A stretch of 64,000 nt of DNA, from positions 1-64,000 of the forward strand of contig CAYUIT010000007.1 in the NCBI GenBank assembly GCA_964444835.1, written 5' to 3'. This DNA is from CADEED01 sp964444835 (GTDB taxonomy: Bacteria > Pseudomonadota > Gammaproteobacteria > Steroidobacterales > Steroidobacteraceae). The notes under the pieces were generated by a model. The model was not told the DNA's origin. It did no database searches and saw only the letters and a program-made list of their open reading frames with translations. Made by a program: the position numbers and the translations under genes. Shown here piece by piece: positions 8,160-16,890 of this stretch; within the stretch, counting starts at the first letter, position 1, and every line of letters starts with the position of its first letter.

Positions 8160-8828
8160 TCAGGCGCGATGTTGGCCGCTGAACCACTTCATGGCGTATT
8201 GCAGCAGCTGGCTGTTGGTGGCAAGCCCGAGCTTATGTTTGATGGTTTGCCGATGGGATTCGATCGTCTTGACCGACAAGCCAAACTCGGTCGCGATGTC
8301 GCGCGAACTCATGCCGCGACCGACCATATTGAGAATTTGCACTTCACGATTCGACAAGCGCGAGACAGGATCGGTGGGGTCTGCGGCACGCGATTCGCCC
8401 GAGCGCGCGTCGAGCGTGCGCTGCACTGCTTCCGACACATACGTGCGCCCCTCGAGCACGCGGCGCACGGCCGTGAGCAATTGATCTGAAGCCGCTTGCT
8501 TCATGATATAGCCCATCGCACCGGCGGCCAGCAGCCGCTCGGCGTAGATCGTTTCGTCGTGCATCGACAGCACGAGCATGCGCAGTTGGGGATCCTCGGC
8601 ATGCATCTCGCGTACCAGTTCGATGCCGTCGCCGCGGTCCAGCGACAAATCGACGATCACGATGTCCGGCTTGTTAGTGCGAATCGATTCGCGGGCAGCA
8701 GGCTCGGAATCGGCTTCACCGCACACCGCGAGATCCGGCTCCGCCTCCAACATGCGGCGCAATCCTTGGCGCACGATCGGATGATCATCGACCAGAAGAA
8801 CGCGACGCTTGGCGGTAGGATTCGTCAT
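8160..8828 (-). CDS. NarL/FixJ-family response regulator
   Basis: A 222-residue two-component response regulator. The receiver domain (residues about 8-122) has the acidic pair in LLVDDHPIVRQG, the phospho-acceptor Asp in DIVIVDLSLDRGDG, and the conserved Lys in GYIMKQAASDQLL. The LuxR-type HTH (about 155-215) is SRLSNREVQILNMVGRGMSS ... GLSVKTIESHRQTIKHKLGL. ATG 8828 was chosen because upstream residues are not conserved. It lies directly after the seven-PAS kinase gene on the same strand (54-nt gap) and is its obvious partner. Targets are unknown. Confidence 0.96.
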   Translation of the reverse strand: MTNPTAKRRVLLVDDHPIVRQGLRRMLEAEPDLAVCGEADSEPAARESIRTNKPDIVIVDLSLDRGDGIELVREMHAEDPQLRMLVLSMHDETIYAERLLAAGAMGYIMKQAASDQLLTAVRRVLEGRTYVSEAVQRTLDARSGESRAADPTDPVSRLSNREVQILNMVGRGMSSRDIATEFGLSVKTIESHRQTIKHKLGLATNSQLLQYAMKWFSGQHRA

Positions 8829-8882
8829 ACGGGAACGCCCTAGGTGCTGGAGGGCGCATCCTGACAACCTCGCAACGCAGCG

Positions 8883-11800
8883 TCAATCCTTTAGCGGAAA
8901 ACCACCGGAGCGACGGATAGTGGAATCCCCGGATACCCGATGGGGACAAACGCAGCGGACGATTAAGCCGCCCTCGAGCCGATTGGTCAGCGTGAGCTCG
9001 CCCGCGACCATTTGCGCGCGATAACGCATCAACTTCAAGCCCATGCCACCGCGCGAGACGAATTTGGGATCGAGACCGCGCCCGTTGTCCGTGATCGTGA
9101 GCGTGAGTTGGCCGTCGCCGGTCGCGAGATCGATCGACACTTCGCTGATACGCCCGTGCCGCACGGCGTTGGTGAGCGCTTCTTGTGCAATACGATACAG
9201 GTGCGTGGCTCGCGCATCATTGACTTCGAGCGGCTCCATGAGATTAGTTGTTAGTGTCGTGCGCACGCCGTAACGCTCGATGCCACGCGCCGCCATCGCC
9301 TCCAGACCAGCGATCAGGCCGCCCCGATCCGCTCCCACGGGCGACAAACCGCGCGCCATCAAACGTGTGCTGTCGATCGCGCCGTTCACGAGCGCGATGA
9401 CGTCTTCGACATCGGCTTGCACGCCCGACTGTTCCTTGCGTAACTGCGCCGCGACGCCCCGCAACATCAACGCGATACCGGTGAGATCCTGACCGAGACC
9501 GTCGTGGAGATCGGAACCGAAGCGCAGTTGCTCGCGGTTGGCGATCTCGAGAATCTCGCGTTCCAATTGCTTGCGTTCAGTCACGTCGGTGAACGTGACG
9601 AGCCAATGATCACCGTCTGCCAAGTGAATGGCGGCTGCCGCAACCGACGCCGTGAACCGCTCACCGTCGCAGCGCGTGCACTCGCGCTCGATGCGCGTCG
9701 CAACGGGCTGCGCGGCCGCATCCCGCATCTCCTTATCGAACGCCGCGTCGCTGCCGGCATCGGCGACGACAAAGCGCTGGGCCAGCGACGTTCCGATTGC
9801 GCCGCCGGTCGCGAAACCAAACAAGCGATCGAAGCTCGCGTTCGCTAGGCGAATCACGCCGTCGGAGCCCACCATCGCCACCGCCTCGCGCAGCGTCTCG
9901 AGCATGCGCGCTTGCGTCTCGCGCAGCTCATCCGCCTCGCGGCGCCGTGTGATCTCCGTGGCGTTCATGACGACGCCGGCAATCCGATCACCCGCATGCA
10001 CCGGTCGCAAACGCAGCTCGAACACGCGCCGACCGAGCTTCGGATCGTGGTACACCTGCTCGGAATCGCTCGGCCGCCCGGTCGTCAACACATCTCGCAC
10101 GAGGTTGGACATGTAGTCGGATGCCCCGGGCTGCGCAATCTCGCCGATCGTTCGACCCATCAGTTGCGCAGGCGTCTGGCCTAACAACATTCGATTGATG
10201 AACACGACGCGCTCTTCAGTATCGAGCAACAGCAGCCAATCGGCCGAGGACTGCGCGATTGTCATCAGCTGCGCTTGCGAGCGCCGCAACGCTTCCTCGG
10301 CGACACGCTTCTGTGTGACGTCCTCCGCGGAGCCAATCGAGCCAATCACCTGCTCGGTCGCCGGATCGCGTACGGCTTGCGCGCGCATGAACACCCAGCG
10401 ATGCGTGCCATCGACGCGACGCAGCTGCACTTCGAGATTCACGCCGGCCGCACCCGCTAACAAGCGCGCGTGCGCTCGCCGCGCTTCGTCAATCGAGTCT
10501 CCCACTAAAAATGCGTGCCAGCCGCCTTTGCGTTCGAACGCCTCTAGCGAGCAACCGACTAACTGCTCGAAGCCATCGCTCACACGAACCAGCACAGAAT
10601 TGGCGCGCGCGTCCAAACGGCTTTGCCAGACGAATCCGGGCGTGAGCGCCGCCACGGTGCGAAACAATTGTTCGCTGTCGGCGAGCTGCTCATGCCGCGC
10701 CACCTGCTCCGTCACGTCGATTGCGAAGCCGATCGACCGCACAGGCTTGCCGGCGATATCGCGCTCGAGGTAAGGGGACTCCCACAGCGTGACGTAATGA
10801 CCGTCGCGGTGTCGCGCACGAAATGTCGACCGCTGCGAAATCCCGGTCGCGAGATACTGTTCGAACGTTTTGCGCGCCTGGGCTCGATCGTCCGGGTGAT
10901 AGAGCTGGAACCAACTATCCGCGTCGGCGCCAATTTCATCGGCGCTGTATCCCAGCACGCGATCGACCCCGACGCGCGCGGCGTACCCTGTCGCAAGATC
11001 GATCTCATAAACGATACCCCGCACGGCTTGCGCAGCCGCGCGAAAGCGCTGATCGCTCGTGGTAACCGCCAGTTCCTGTGTTTTGCGCTCCGTGATGTCG
11101 ACTAACATCCCAATCATGCGCGCGGGCAGGCCTTCGGCATCGCGCTCCACCACCCGACCACGATCGAGCACCCAGCGCCACTGGCCGTCGGCATGGCGGA
11201 TGCGATAGTCAGCTTCGTGGCTGTCTTGCCCCACAGGCAAACGCCGGCGTACCGCCTCGAGCAACACGCCACCATCGGCCGGATGTACGCGCCGACTCCA
11301 GAAGTTAAAGTCGCGCCGCCCTTCGCTCGGCTCGACGCCAAACATGCGGTAGTAGGCATCGCTGTGCCGCGATACATCGGTGCGCAGGTCCCAGTCCCAC
11401 GAGCCGCCGCCCGTGACGCTCAAGGCTGCTTCGAGCCGTGCGTTCTGCGAATCGAGCTGTAACTCGCGCGCTTTCTGATCGTCGATGTTGACTAACAACC
11501 CAACCACAGCGCGCGGTGCCCCGCTTGGCGTACGTTCAATAACGCGCGCCTGCTGCGAGATCCAATGTACGTGGCCACACGGCGTCACCATTCGATACGA
11601 GCACACGAGGTCGTCGACGCCCGCAGCCGCTTGAGCGACGGTCGCATCGAACAACGGCTTATCGGCGGAATGAATTGCCGCGCGCCACGCTTGCGCATCG
11701 CCATGACCGAGAACGTCGGTCAGTTCATTCGCTGCCAGCCAAGGGGGATCGATCTTGAGGCGCTGCTCACTCGGCCACCACTCGAAGGCGCCGGCGAAGG

Positions 11801-12206
11801 CACAGTGGTGCGCGAGCACGCGCAGCTCGAAACTCGACAGGTAGCAAATGACGCGCTGATCGCGCCGCGCGCTCTTGCGCACGGCATCGAAGGTCGCTTG
11901 CGCATTGACGACCACGCCATCCGGGCGACGCCACGTAAGTGCAGACAGCATGCGCGGCTCACCGCTGACGAGGCTCTGCCAAAACTCCACGCTGTAGCGC
12001 CAGGGCAGTCCCAGGTCGTCCCACACCCTGCGGCGCGGCGGCCCATCCACCTCAAGCCAAACTGCGGCGAGCCGATTCACCCACAACACCACCCCAGCAA
12101 CGTCCGTCACGATGACGGCCGCCGGGCAAGCATCCAGCGCAGCCGCCATTTCGCTCGCCTCTTCACTGGAGAAGGGGGCGGAAACAGCTTCAGGTTTGGC
12201 GCTCAT
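8883..12206 (-). CDS. Multi-PAS sensor histidine kinase (HisKA_3 / NarX-type core)
   Basis: A 1107-residue kinase without obvious membrane segments, so probably cytosolic. By pattern I count seven PAS/PAC units, at about residues 20-130, 130-245, 250-375, 380-510, 510-640, 640-760 and 760-885. Several end in the PAC-like GxxxDITERK/DVTERK signature. The HisKA_3 phospho-acceptor His (near residue 900) is in FGSDLHDGLGQDLTGIALML. The ATPase has AQEALTNAVRHG (N box) and DNGRGLDP ... GGMGLKLMRYRA (G boxes). It pairs with the adjacent NarL-type regulator. Stacked PAS domains suggest several soluble or redox/ligand inputs; no cofactor residues can be assigned by eye. Confidence 0.95.
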   Translation of the reverse strand: MSAKPEAVSAPFSSEEASEMAAALDACPAAVIVTDVAGVVLWVNRLAAVWLEVDGPPRRRVWDDLGLPWRYSVEFWQSLVSGEPRMLSALTWRRPDGVVVNAQATFDAVRKSARRDQRVICYLSSFELRVLAHHCAFAGAFEWWPSEQRLKIDPPWLAANELTDVLGHGDAQAWRAAIHSADKPLFDATVAQAAAGVDDLVCSYRMVTPCGHVHWISQQARVIERTPSGAPRAVVGLLVNIDDQKARELQLDSQNARLEAALSVTGGGSWDWDLRTDVSRHSDAYYRMFGVEPSEGRRDFNFWSRRVHPADGGVLLEAVRRRLPVGQDSHEADYRIRHADGQWRWVLDRGRVVERDAEGLPARMIGMLVDITERKTQELAVTTSDQRFRAAAQAVRGIVYEIDLATGYAARVGVDRVLGYSADEIGADADSWFQLYHPDDRAQARKTFEQYLATGISQRSTFRARHRDGHYVTLWESPYLERDIAGKPVRSIGFAIDVTEQVARHEQLADSEQLFRTVAALTPGFVWQSRLDARANSVLVRVSDGFEQLVGCSLEAFERKGGWHAFLVGDSIDEARRAHARLLAGAAGVNLEVQLRRVDGTHRWVFMRAQAVRDPATEQVIGSIGSAEDVTQKRVAEEALRRSQAQLMTIAQSSADWLLLLDTEERVVFINRMLLGQTPAQLMGRTIGEIAQPGASDYMSNLVRDVLTTGRPSDSEQVYHDPKLGRRVFELRLRPVHAGDRIAGVVMNATEITRRREADELRETQARMLETLREAVAMVGSDGVIRLANASFDRLFGFATGGAIGTSLAQRFVVADAGSDAAFDKEMRDAAAQPVATRIERECTRCDGERFTASVAAAAIHLADGDHWLVTFTDVTERKQLEREILEIANREQLRFGSDLHDGLGQDLTGIALMLRGVAAQLRKEQSGVQADVEDVIALVNGAIDSTRLMARGLSPVGADRGGLIAGLEAMAARGIERYGVRTTLTTNLMEPLEVNDARATHLYRIAQEALTNAVRHGRISEVSIDLATGDGQLTLTITDNGRGLDPKFVSRGGMGLKLMRYRAQMVAGELTLTNRLEGGLIVRCVCPHRVSGDSTIRRSGGFPLKD

Positions 12207-12383
12207 TCGTTTGCTCTGTCGTTAGTCGACCGATCCTCTCATCAAACGGCTCGAAATCAGCATTTTCAGGCTTCGTCCTAGACGGGATCCTCGTAGGGTG
12301 CGGGCGGGTATGCACGAGCTAAGCTCGTGGCTATATTGACTACATAAGTCCATAAGAAGCTCAGCTTTTTTCTGGGGACCACA
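12207..12383. promoter_or_regulatory. Divergent control region with a 7-bp palindrome
   Basis: This 177-nt region lies between the divergent kinase and NNMT-like genes. It contains a perfect palindrome CACGAGC-TAA-GCTCGTG (12313-12329), followed by TATATT and TTGACT hexamers (12333-12341) that could belong to promoters. The palindrome lies about 55 nt upstream of the NNMT-like GTG start and would suit a dimeric regulator. A purine-rich GGGGA just before the GTG is a plausible ribosome-binding site. Confidence 0.4.
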
Positions 12384-13178
12384 GTGGCTGACTCCGCAAC
12401 GTTCGGGCGTGTGATCGCCGACTATTCGCAGTGGCGCGCGCGCGATTATTTCCAGACTTACTACAGCGAAGTCGTCCTGCCGGACGAGCAAGCGGTGCTC
12501 GCCTACCAGATTGAAGTGCTGCGCAATGCGGGGGCTGTATTCGGACGTGGACTGGAATATGGCTGCGGACCGACGCTACACCGCGCGATTGCGGCTTCGA
12601 AATACGCGTTCCGCCTCGACATGGCCGACTGGCTGCCAGACAACCTGGGTGAGGTGCGCAACTGGCTCACCGCGGACCTCGACAACCCCGACTGGAAGCG
12701 CTTCACGCACTACATCTTGGGATGCGAAGGCCGGCGCGATCCAGGGCCGAAACAAATCGATCGCCGGGAAGCGCTGACGCGCAAGGTCGTGCGCGGCTTA
12801 TATGTGAGCGACGCACGTTGGCGACAACCGCTCGGCCCGACGCGCGATCGGTTTTACGACTTGATCATCTCTGGCTTTTGCATCGACGCGGTCTCGAGCG
12901 ATCGCCGCGTGTGGCAACGTTGCATGCGCAATTTGTTGTCGATGCTGCGACCTGGCGGCACGTTGATCCTGCACGCGTTGCACCAATGCAAGTCTTACAA
13001 GTGCGGCGACCGCATGTTTCCGGGCGCGAACGTGTCCGTCGACGACATGCGCGACGTGTTGATCGCCAATCGGTGCACGCGCGCCTCGATCGACGTTCAG
13101 GTGATCCCCTGCCCTGACAACCGTGTGTACGGCTACGCGGGGATTCTCACGGCGTCGGCGCGCAAGGCGGCGCGCTAA
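12384..13178 (+). CDS. NNMT/PNMT/TEMT-type small-molecule methyltransferase
   Basis: A 264-residue SAM methyltransferase resembling the nicotinamide/phenylethanolamine/thioether methyltransferase family, which is best known in animals and also found in some bacteria. Matching blocks are DYFQTYYSEV near the N-terminus, motif I LEYGCGPTLHRAIAAS (residues about 57-72), MADWLPDNLGEVRNWL (the NR.EL.KWL position), the conserved FYDLIISGFCIDAVSSDRR, and LLSMLRPGGTLILHAL. The start is GTG 12384 with GGGGA upstream. The acceptor could be an N, S or Se atom of a small metabolite. The next gene, 46 nt downstream on the same strand, is a cysteine-synthase-like PLP enzyme, suggesting a shared thiol or amine pathway (inference). 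Confidence 0.8.
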   Translation: MADSATFGRVIADYSQWRARDYFQTYYSEVVLPDEQAVLAYQIEVLRNAGAVFGRGLEYGCGPTLHRAIAASKYAFRLDMADWLPDNLGEVRNWLTADLDNPDWKRFTHYILGCEGRRDPGPKQIDRREALTRKVVRGLYVSDARWRQPLGPTRDRFYDLIISGFCIDAVSSDRRVWQRCMRNLLSMLRPGGTLILHALHQCKSYKCGDRMFPGANVSVDDMRDVLIANRCTRASIDVQVIPCPDNRVYGYAGILTASARKAAR

Positions 13179-13224
13179 CGCCAACCCGCAGTGTGGCGCG
13201 GCGCGCGCGCTATACTCGCGCGCC

Positions 13225-14238
13225 ATGCCTCAAGAAAAGATTGCCGCACTCAAGCGGCTCGTCGGTGGCACGCCACTCCTCGAAATTCGCTGCCGCTTTC
13301 GCGGTCGGCCACTCAGCATCTACGCCAAAGCCGAGGCTTACAATTTCACCGGCAGCATCAAAGACCGCATGGCGCTCTATATCTTGGAGCGCGCGTATGC
13401 CGATGGGTCAATCGAGCCCGGCGACGAAATCGCCGAGGCAACGAGTGGCAATACAGGCATCGCCTTCGCGGCCATCGGCCGCGCACTCGGACACAAAGTG
13501 CGCATCTACATGCCCGATTGGATGAGCCGCGAGCGCGTACTGGTGATCCAAAGCTTGGGCGCCGCCGTGATTCCCGTCTCGCACGAGTTGGGCGGCTTTC
13601 TCGGCAGCATTCGCATGGCCGATGAGTTTGCGCGCGAACAAGGCAACGTGTTCCGTCCGCAGCAATTCGACAATTTGGCGAACGTGCAGGCGCACTATGA
13701 GACGACCGGGCCTGAGATCTGCGCGCAGCTACGCGCGATTGGCCGCAAGCCGACCGCATTTGTTGCCGGAGTTGGCACGGGTGGCACCGTGATGGGCGTG
13801 GCGCGCTTCTTTCGCGATCATCATCCCCAAGCGATCGCGTATCCGCTCGAGCCCGCGAACTCGCCGACGCTGCGCACGGGCCACAAGGTGGGCCGCCATC
13901 GCATTCAAGGCATCAGCGACGAGTTCGTACCGTCGATCGTGAAGATGGGCGAGTTAGGTCGGCTGGTCGATGTGTGGGATGGCGATGCGATCGTCATGGC
14001 GCAACGAATCGCGAGCGAACTCGGCATCGCGGTCGGCATCAGCTCGGGCGCGAACCTCCTCGGCGCGCTCGAGATCGCCTATGAGCAAGGTGCCGACGCC
14101 TGCGTGGCGACGATCTTTTGCGACGACAACAAGAAATACCTGTCAACCGACCTCTGTAGTTCCGAAGAGTGCAAAGAGCACTACCTATCGAACCACGTGG
14201 AGTTGCTGGACTTCCGCTCAATCGCTGCCGAACGTTAG
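13225..14238 (+). CDS. Cysteine synthase / cystathionine beta-synthase-like PLP enzyme
   Basis: A 337-residue fold-type II PLP enzyme. The Schiff-base lysine is in NFTGSIKDRMALYILERA. The substrate-binding loop is EATSGNTGIAFAAIG, and the phosphate-binding glycine loop is VAGVGTGGTVMGVARFF. ISSGANLLGA is the C-terminal PLP-binding block. The C-terminal tail contains CDDNKKYLSTDLCSSEECKE, typical of a CysK-like subgroup distinct from E. coli CysK/CysM. It probably performs beta-replacement on an O-activated serine with a sulfur or other nucleophile. ATG 13225 is preferred over upstream in-frame starts that run into the methyltransferase gene. Likely operon with the NNMT-like gene. Confidence 0.9.
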   Translation: MPQEKIAALKRLVGGTPLLEIRCRFRGRPLSIYAKAEAYNFTGSIKDRMALYILERAYADGSIEPGDEIAEATSGNTGIAFAAIGRALGHKVRIYMPDWMSRERVLVIQSLGAAVIPVSHELGGFLGSIRMADEFAREQGNVFRPQQFDNLANVQAHYETTGPEICAQLRAIGRKPTAFVAGVGTGGTVMGVARFFRDHHPQAIAYPLEPANSPTLRTGHKVGRHRIQGISDEFVPSIVKMGELGRLVDVWDGDAIVMAQRIASELGIAVGISSGANLLGALEIAYEQGADACVATIFCDDNKKYLSTDLCSSEECKEHYLSNHVELLDFRSIAAER

Positions 14239-14369
14239 TCGTTTGGTAGCCGAATTGGCGCGGGTCCGTCCAGCCTGCGGGAGTCGCACGTCGCGCGCGC
14301 GTGGCGTGGCCTGGGGTTTGCTAGGCTGCCTGCGCGGCTCATCGCTCGGCCGCGCGCTTTGGGGGTTCG

Positions 14370-15053
14370 ATGGAAGACGCTGGCATCGTGTACGGGCTCG
14401 TGAAGTTCGTGCACTTGTTGTTGTTCGTGTACTGGCTCGGCGGCGATGCTGGCGTGTACTACTCCTCGCTGTTCGTCGTGGACCCCAAACGCTCGCGCGA
14501 GGCGCGGCTGACGGCCGCCAAGATCTTCATCGAGCTCGACATGCTGCCGCGCTACTGTTTGGCGCTGATGCTCACCGTGGGCGGCGTGCTGGCGCACTAC
14601 ATTGGCGTGCCGCATCTGTCATGGCAATTGCCGCTCATCATCGTGTTAGGCCCGTTGTGGGTGTGGCTCGTCTGGGCCGTGCATCACAATCAAGGTAAGC
14701 CGCTCGGCGCGAAGCTCGCCAAGTTCGACTTGTATTTCCGTTGGTTCATGATCGTCGCGATCATCGTGTCGGTGTCGTACGCCTTGTTCGTCGACCAACG
14801 GCTGGCGCCGTATCCGTGGCTCGCAGCCAAGCTGTACATCTTTGCGACGCTCGTGTTCTCGGGCTTGATGATTCGCTTGAAGATGCCGAAGTTCAGCGAA
14901 GGCTTTCGGGCACTCGCCACGACGGGCCCCACGCCGGAGAGCGATCAAAAGATGATCGAGGGCCTGGCGATTGCGCGCCCGTGGGTGTGGTACATCTGGC
15001 TGGGCGTCGCCGCGTCCGCGCTGATCGGTGTGCTCAAGCCCGGCGCGCACTAA
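14370..15053 (+). CDS. Integral membrane protein, CopD/DUF2269-like
   Basis: A 227-residue membrane protein with five or six predicted helices. The N-terminal helix carries VKFVHLLLFVYWLGGDAGVY, reminiscent of the K..H....W.GG signature of CopD/HemJ/DUF2269-type proteins, in which the His can bind heme or metal. Further helices are around residues 68-85, 90-112, 128-147, 155-173 and 205-222. No soluble domain is present. The function is unknown. Its stop codon shares the tetranucleotide CTAA with the convergent KefB-type gene (15050-15053). Assignment to a family is tentative. Confidence 0.75.
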   Translation: MEDAGIVYGLVKFVHLLLFVYWLGGDAGVYYSSLFVVDPKRSREARLTAAKIFIELDMLPRYCLALMLTVGGVLAHYIGVPHLSWQLPLIIVLGPLWVWLVWAVHHNQGKPLGAKLAKFDLYFRWFMIVAIIVSVSYALFVDQRLAPYPWLAAKLYIFATLVFSGLMIRLKMPKFSEGFRALATTGPTPESDQKMIEGLAIARPWVWYIWLGVAASALIGVLKPGAH

Positions 15054-16825
15054 GCCTTCGGTGCGCCGGCCTCGTCGTCGGCGAACAGTTGCTCCAACTC
15101 GCGCGCAGCATCGAGCGCGCTCTGCACGAGGCGCGGCTCGTCGCCGTGAAACGCGTGCTGTTGCTCCAGCTTGCGTTGGTCGAAATCGCGGAACAACGCC
15201 ACGCGTCGTGCAGCTTCGGACGCGGGCAGCCCCAGCGTCGTCAACAGGCTTTGTGCCAACTCGAGACTCGAGTGCAGCGTTTCGCGCACGACGAAGTTCG
15301 CGCCCAGATCCATCACCTTGTACGCATGCTGCCGATTGCGGACCCGCACGAGCACGCGCACGGTCGGGAAATGCTTGCGCGCCAACTCCACTGTTCGTAC
15401 CGATGCTTCGACGTCGTCGATTGCGACGACCAGGACCTCAGCGCGCTCGACACCCGCCGCGCGTAACACGTCCAAGCGCGAGGCATCGCCATAGTAGATC
15501 TTGTTGCCGAAGCGGCGCACGAAATCGACTTGCGCAGCACTCGCCTCCAGCGCCGTGAAGCGAATACGTTGTGTGAGTAAGACGCGGCCAATGATCTGGC
15601 CGAAACGACCGAAGCCCGCGATGATCACCTTGGGCTCGTCGTCTTCGATCGAGTCGAACTCGCGCGGGGTCTTCGTCGCGAATGCACGGCGCTCGAGCCA
15701 ATCGCCAAAGATCATGAGCAAGGGCCCGACCAGCATCGAGAGCGTGACGATGACGAGCAACCGATCGCGGAGCGCTGCCGGCAAGATGCCCTCACCCGAT
15801 GCCGCCAAAAAGATCACGAACGCAAATTCGCCGCCGCAGCAAAGGGTCCAGCCGAGGAGTCGCGAGTCGGCCGCGGATAAGCCCGTCAGACGCCCCGCGA
15901 CGAATGATGCCAACCATTTCAGGACACAGAGCGCGAGGGTTCCACCCGCGATGAGCCATGGCTCATGGGCCACGATGCCGAGATTAGCGGCCATCCCAAC
16001 GCCGACGAAGAACAGGCCTAACAACAGGCCGCGGAACGGATCGATATCTGCCTCGAGCTCGTGGCGATACTCGCTATCGGCCAACAGCACGCCGGCGATG
16101 AACGCCCCGAGCGCCATCGACAGGCCGACTGCGTGCGCCACTGCCGCCATCCCGAGCACAATCAAGAGCGCGGTAGCCGTGAAGGCTTCGCGTACTTGGG
16201 TGTTGGCTACCATGCGCAGTATCGGGCGCAGCAGGTAGCGGCCCGCGAGCACCGCCCCGACTAACAACCCCAGCACTTTAGCTGCGGCGATCCATGGTTG
16301 GCTCGCGCTTGCGACTTCGACTGTGCCGAGCAATGGCAATGCGGCGAGGCCAGGCATAGCCGCAAGATCTTGGAACAAAGACACACTGAAGGCGGAACGC
16401 CCTGCCGTGGCGTTGAGTAAGTTACGCTCGGCTAACAACTGGATCACAAGCGCGGTCGAGGAGAACGTCAAGCCGAAGCCGCCAACCAGCGCGGGCGCGA
16501 GCGGCACACCCATGGCGAGCAAACCCGCAGCAAGCAGCCCTGTCGACAACGCGAGCTGCACGCCGCCCAACAGGAATACGGGGCGTCGCATCACCCACAA
16601 CCGCTGTGGTTTCAACTCGAGCCCAATGACAAACAGCAGCAAGACCACGCCGAACTCGGCCACGGACAGAATCTGCGTGGCATCGGTGATCAGCCCGACG
16701 CCCCAAGGGCCCATCAAGACGCCCGCTGCGAGATAACCGAGAATCGCCGACAGCTTCGCCTTGCGCGTCACGATCACGGCAACAATGGCCACGGCCAGAA
16801 GTATCGTCAGTGTTGTCAAGTTCAT
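15050..16825 (-). CDS. Monovalent cation:proton antiporter-2 family protein, KefB/KefC-like
   Basis: A 591-residue CPA2 transporter. Residues about 1-380 form the membrane exchanger domain with 12 or so helices (GYLAAGVLMGPWGVGLI, LLLFVIGLELKP, GGFGLTFSSTALVIQLL, FQDLAAMPGLA; the Gln-Asp of the ion site is in SLFQDL). Residues about 400-520 are a TrkA-N/RCK Rossmann domain (VIIAGFGRFGQIIGRVLL, YYGDASRLDVLRAAGVERAE). It likely exchanges K+ or Na+ for H+ at the inner membrane and senses redox or nucleotide ligands through the RCK domain. No KefF/KefG-type ancillary oxidoreductase is adjacent. Confidence 0.93.
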   Translation of the reverse strand: MNLTTLTILLAVAIVAVIVTRKAKLSAILGYLAAGVLMGPWGVGLITDATQILSVAEFGVVLLLFVIGLELKPQRLWVMRRPVFLLGGVQLALSTGLLAAGLLAMGVPLAPALVGGFGLTFSSTALVIQLLAERNLLNATAGRSAFSVSLFQDLAAMPGLAALPLLGTVEVASASQPWIAAAKVLGLLVGAVLAGRYLLRPILRMVANTQVREAFTATALLIVLGMAAVAHAVGLSMALGAFIAGVLLADSEYRHELEADIDPFRGLLLGLFFVGVGMAANLGIVAHEPWLIAGGTLALCVLKWLASFVAGRLTGLSAADSRLLGWTLCCGGEFAFVIFLAASGEGILPAALRDRLLVIVTLSMLVGPLLMIFGDWLERRAFATKTPREFDSIEDDEPKVIIAGFGRFGQIIGRVLLTQRIRFTALEASAAQVDFVRRFGNKIYYGDASRLDVLRAAGVERAEVLVVAIDDVEASVRTVELARKHFPTVRVLVRVRNRQHAYKVMDLGANFVVRETLHSSLELAQSLLTTLGLPASEAARRVALFRDFDQRKLEQQHAFHGDEPRLVQSALDAARELEQLFADDEAGAPKA

Positions 16826-16890
16826 GCGTGGAACATACGGAGCACGCAGCAGACTGTACAGCGCAGCATTGCCCCGGCAGGATGCGCGCC

